Shown: positions 62,896-64,000 of the stretch, one piece after another
Layout: each line of letters starts with the position of its first letter
How positions within the stretch are numbered: position 1 is the stretch's first letter
Source of the DNA: Erythrobacter sp. NAP1
GTDB lineage: Bacteria > Pseudomonadota > Alphaproteobacteria > Sphingomonadales > Sphingomonadaceae
Direction of reading: 5' to 3'
DNA: 64,000 nt
NCBI RefSeq assembly: GCF_000152865.1
Contig: NZ_CH672390.1
Coordinates: 1,612,001 to 1,676,000, forward strand
Program-made: the position numbers and the translations under genes
Notes under the pieces: model-generated
Seen by the model: the letters and a program-made list of their open reading frames with translations, nothing else
What the model was told of the DNA's origin: nothing
Databases searched by the model: none

Positions 62896-63614
62896 CAGGC
62901 ACCGGTCCCGCTTTTCTTGGTGAGGTCGAGATCGCCCTGAACAGGTTCATCGACTTGGCGATCTGCCTTCAATGCGGCGATCTCAGCTTTCATTGCGATC
63001 AGTTCGCTTTCGAGCTTTTCAATGCAATCGACGCGGTTGCCTTCTGCGTCCTCGCAAGGCGTACCGTAGGGAATGAAGTCCTTGATCCACTCTTCGGCAG
63101 GAACGAGTGTCGAGCGCGCCTTGAAACCGACCATCGTCGCGCCCTCAGGCACTTCCTCTGTCACCACAGCGTTGGCACCGATGCGTGCACGCTCGCCCAC
63201 GGTGATGGGGCCAATGACCTGCGCGCCTGAGCCGATGATCACGTTGTCCTGAATGGTCGGGTGGCGCTTGCCGCCCTTTCCATTTGTCGGATTGGTCCCG
63301 CCCAACGTCACGCACTGATAGATCGTGACGTTGTCGCCGATCTCTGCAGTTTCGCCGATGACGGTGAAGCCGTGATCGATGAAGAAGTTCTTCCCGATCC
63401 TGGCGCCCGGATGGATATCGATCGCGGTCAGCAGGCGGCTGAGATGATTGACGAACCGGGCGAGGAAAAACAGCTTCGCATCGAAGAGCCAATGCGCAAC
63501 CCGGTGGAAGCCAAGCGCCCAAACCCCCGGATACAAAAGGATTTCCCACCGCGACCGAGGAGCTGGATCGCGCGCCTGGACCGAGTCCAGATAAGCCTTG
63601 AGCTTGTCGAACAT
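62895..63614 (-). CDS. cysE: Serine O-acetyltransferase (CysE-like hexapeptide)
   Basis: A 239-residue hexapeptide acetyltransferase. The left-handed beta-helix has IHPGARIGKNFFIDHG, ETAEIGDNVTIYQCVTLGG and PTIQDNVIIGSGAQVIGP; the catalytic His is in FIDHGFTVIGET. The N-terminal helical part is short compared with E. coli CysE, so it resembles the EpsC/short SAT group. The long acidic tail (~190-239) is not part of the standard fold. It makes O-acetylserine for cysteine synthesis and is coupled to DUF2794. Confidence 0.87.
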   Translation of the reverse strand: MFDKLKAYLDSVQARDPAPRSRWEILLYPGVWALGFHRVAHWLFDAKLFFLARFVNHLSRLLTAIDIHPGARIGKNFFIDHGFTVIGETAEIGDNVTIYQCVTLGGTNPTNGKGGKRHPTIQDNVIIGSGAQVIGPITVGERARIGANAVVTEEVPEGATMVGFKARSTLVPAEEWIKDFIPYGTPCEDAEGNRVDCIEKLESELIAMKAEIAALKADRQVDEPVQGDLDLTKKSGTGA

Positions 63615-63657
63615 GGTGCTGATTCTCCCACCAAACGGGCCGAAAGGCAAATCCGCG

Positions 63658-64000
63658 CTACAACAGTTTTTGTTGGTCGGGCCCATGCAAAGCTTCGAGC
63701 GCCGCTCTCCACACAGACATGGTAGCGGGTGCCGCACGTTCAAGGCTGATCCGGTCGATGGTCCGCACGAGCGCCTCGATATCTGCAAAGGAGCGCCGCG
63801 TGCGCGGGACGAGATAGTCCGCTGCCCCCTCTGCCAAGGTGAGACCGCGCGCCTCTGCATGTGCTTCGATCAGCTGTGCCGCCATGGCGTCATCGGGATC
63901 GCCAATCGCGAGTTGCAGCGATCCGCCGAGGCGCGACTTAAGGTCAGGCAGGCTTATCTCCCAAGGCGTGCTGTCGGCAATCAGCAGCAGTTTGGTGCCT
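63658..64000 (-). CDS. DnaA-like Hda/HdaA regulatory protein, partial
   Basis: Only the last ~113 residues are in the window; the gene starts past base 64000. The sequence LLLIADSTPWEISLPDLKSR followed by LQLAIGDPDDAMAAQL and the lid region RRSFADIEALVRTIDRISLER match the AAA+ part of Hda/HdaA, which stimulates DnaA-ATP hydrolysis and limits re-initiation of replication. No DnaA domain IV (DNA-binding) helix-turn-helix follows, since the protein stops at QQKLL. It is co-directional with cysE. Confidence 0.8.
   Translation of the reverse strand, partial: GTKLLLIADSTPWEISLPDLKSRLGGSLQLAIGDPDDAMAAQLIEAHAEARGLTLAEGAADYLVPRTRRSFADIEALVRTIDRISLERAAPATMSVWRAALEALHGPDQQKLL

Overview
The window is a contiguous piece of an alphaproteobacterial chromosome, most likely from the Sphingomonadales (family Erythrobacteraceae; Erythrobacter or a close relative). 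The evidence is high-GC, densely packed genes; a short LOV-domain histidine kinase of the type known from Erythrobacter litoralis; a SciP-like CtrA inhibitor with a CtrA-type 8-mer upstream; a DUF2794 protein; an Hda/DnaA-like protein; an F1-only atpHAGDC operon; and the mutY-dciA-dsbA-smc order typical of the group. I saw no prophage, insertion sequence, CRISPR array, rRNA or tRNA gene. No stretch longer than 300 bases lacks a gene; the longest gaps are 11816-12106, 45927-46203 and 56182-56430.

Layout. 1-2.9 kb: partial nudC, an exported class C beta-lactamase-fold hydrolase, a two-helix membrane protein and mutY. 2.9-8.6 kb: dciA-like gene, two tandem DsbA-like genes, smc. 8.6-11.8 kb (reverse): rpmF-plsX-fabH-ihfA-merR, a lipid/ribosome/nucleoid operon preceded by three 22-bp repeats. 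12-16.6 kb: MAPEG protein, desaturase divergent from an ArsR regulator, MBL hydrolase, Old Yellow Enzyme, S24 repressor. 16.7-17.4 kb: two small genes behind a LexA-type box. 17.5-21.8 kb: aldehyde dehydrogenase, acetolactate-synthase-like enzyme, 2-hydroxyacid dehydrogenase. 21.8-30.4 kb: cysS, DUF998-like, nitroreductase, DUF2306-like, cobT, transaldolase, DUF2490, a degenerate serine hydrolase, DUF4197. 30.5-38.7 kb: priA, a secreted protein, Fe-S photolyase, GST, SDR, membrane protein, thioesterase, SnoaL-like. 38.9-45.9 kb: LOV kinase, PEP-mutase-like enzyme, ada, a three-gene cluster of unknown function led by a membrane-anchored trypsin-like protease, TauD-type dioxygenase. 46.2-51.6 kb: atpHAGDC with two extra small genes. 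51.7-64 kb: PAP2 protein, Rrf2 regulator divergent from a cytochrome-b-like membrane protein, S9 peptidase, sciP-like, SOUL, HNH, VOC, glmU, gph, SDR, DUF2157-like, DUF2794, cysE and partial hda.

Most genes are core metabolism, but there is much uncharacterised regulation. Several intergenic regions carry well-formed palindromes next to regulators or poorly known genes: S24/LexA-type, ArsR, BlaI/MecI-like, Rrf2 and TetR-like sites, and one motif shared by two distant membrane-protein genes. Light and DNA damage are a recurring theme (Fe-S photolyase, LOV kinase, Ada, MutY, PriA, LexA-type box). The least ordinary structures are the in-frame duplicated 3' end of atpC, the lipoprotein and cysteine-rich genes inside the atp operon, the Rrf2/cytochrome-b pair sharing a 50-bp palindrome, the protease-led cluster, and the hydrolase that lost its catalytic Lys and Tyr.

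All functional calls come from reading the sequence and from knowledge of the families; no database search was run.
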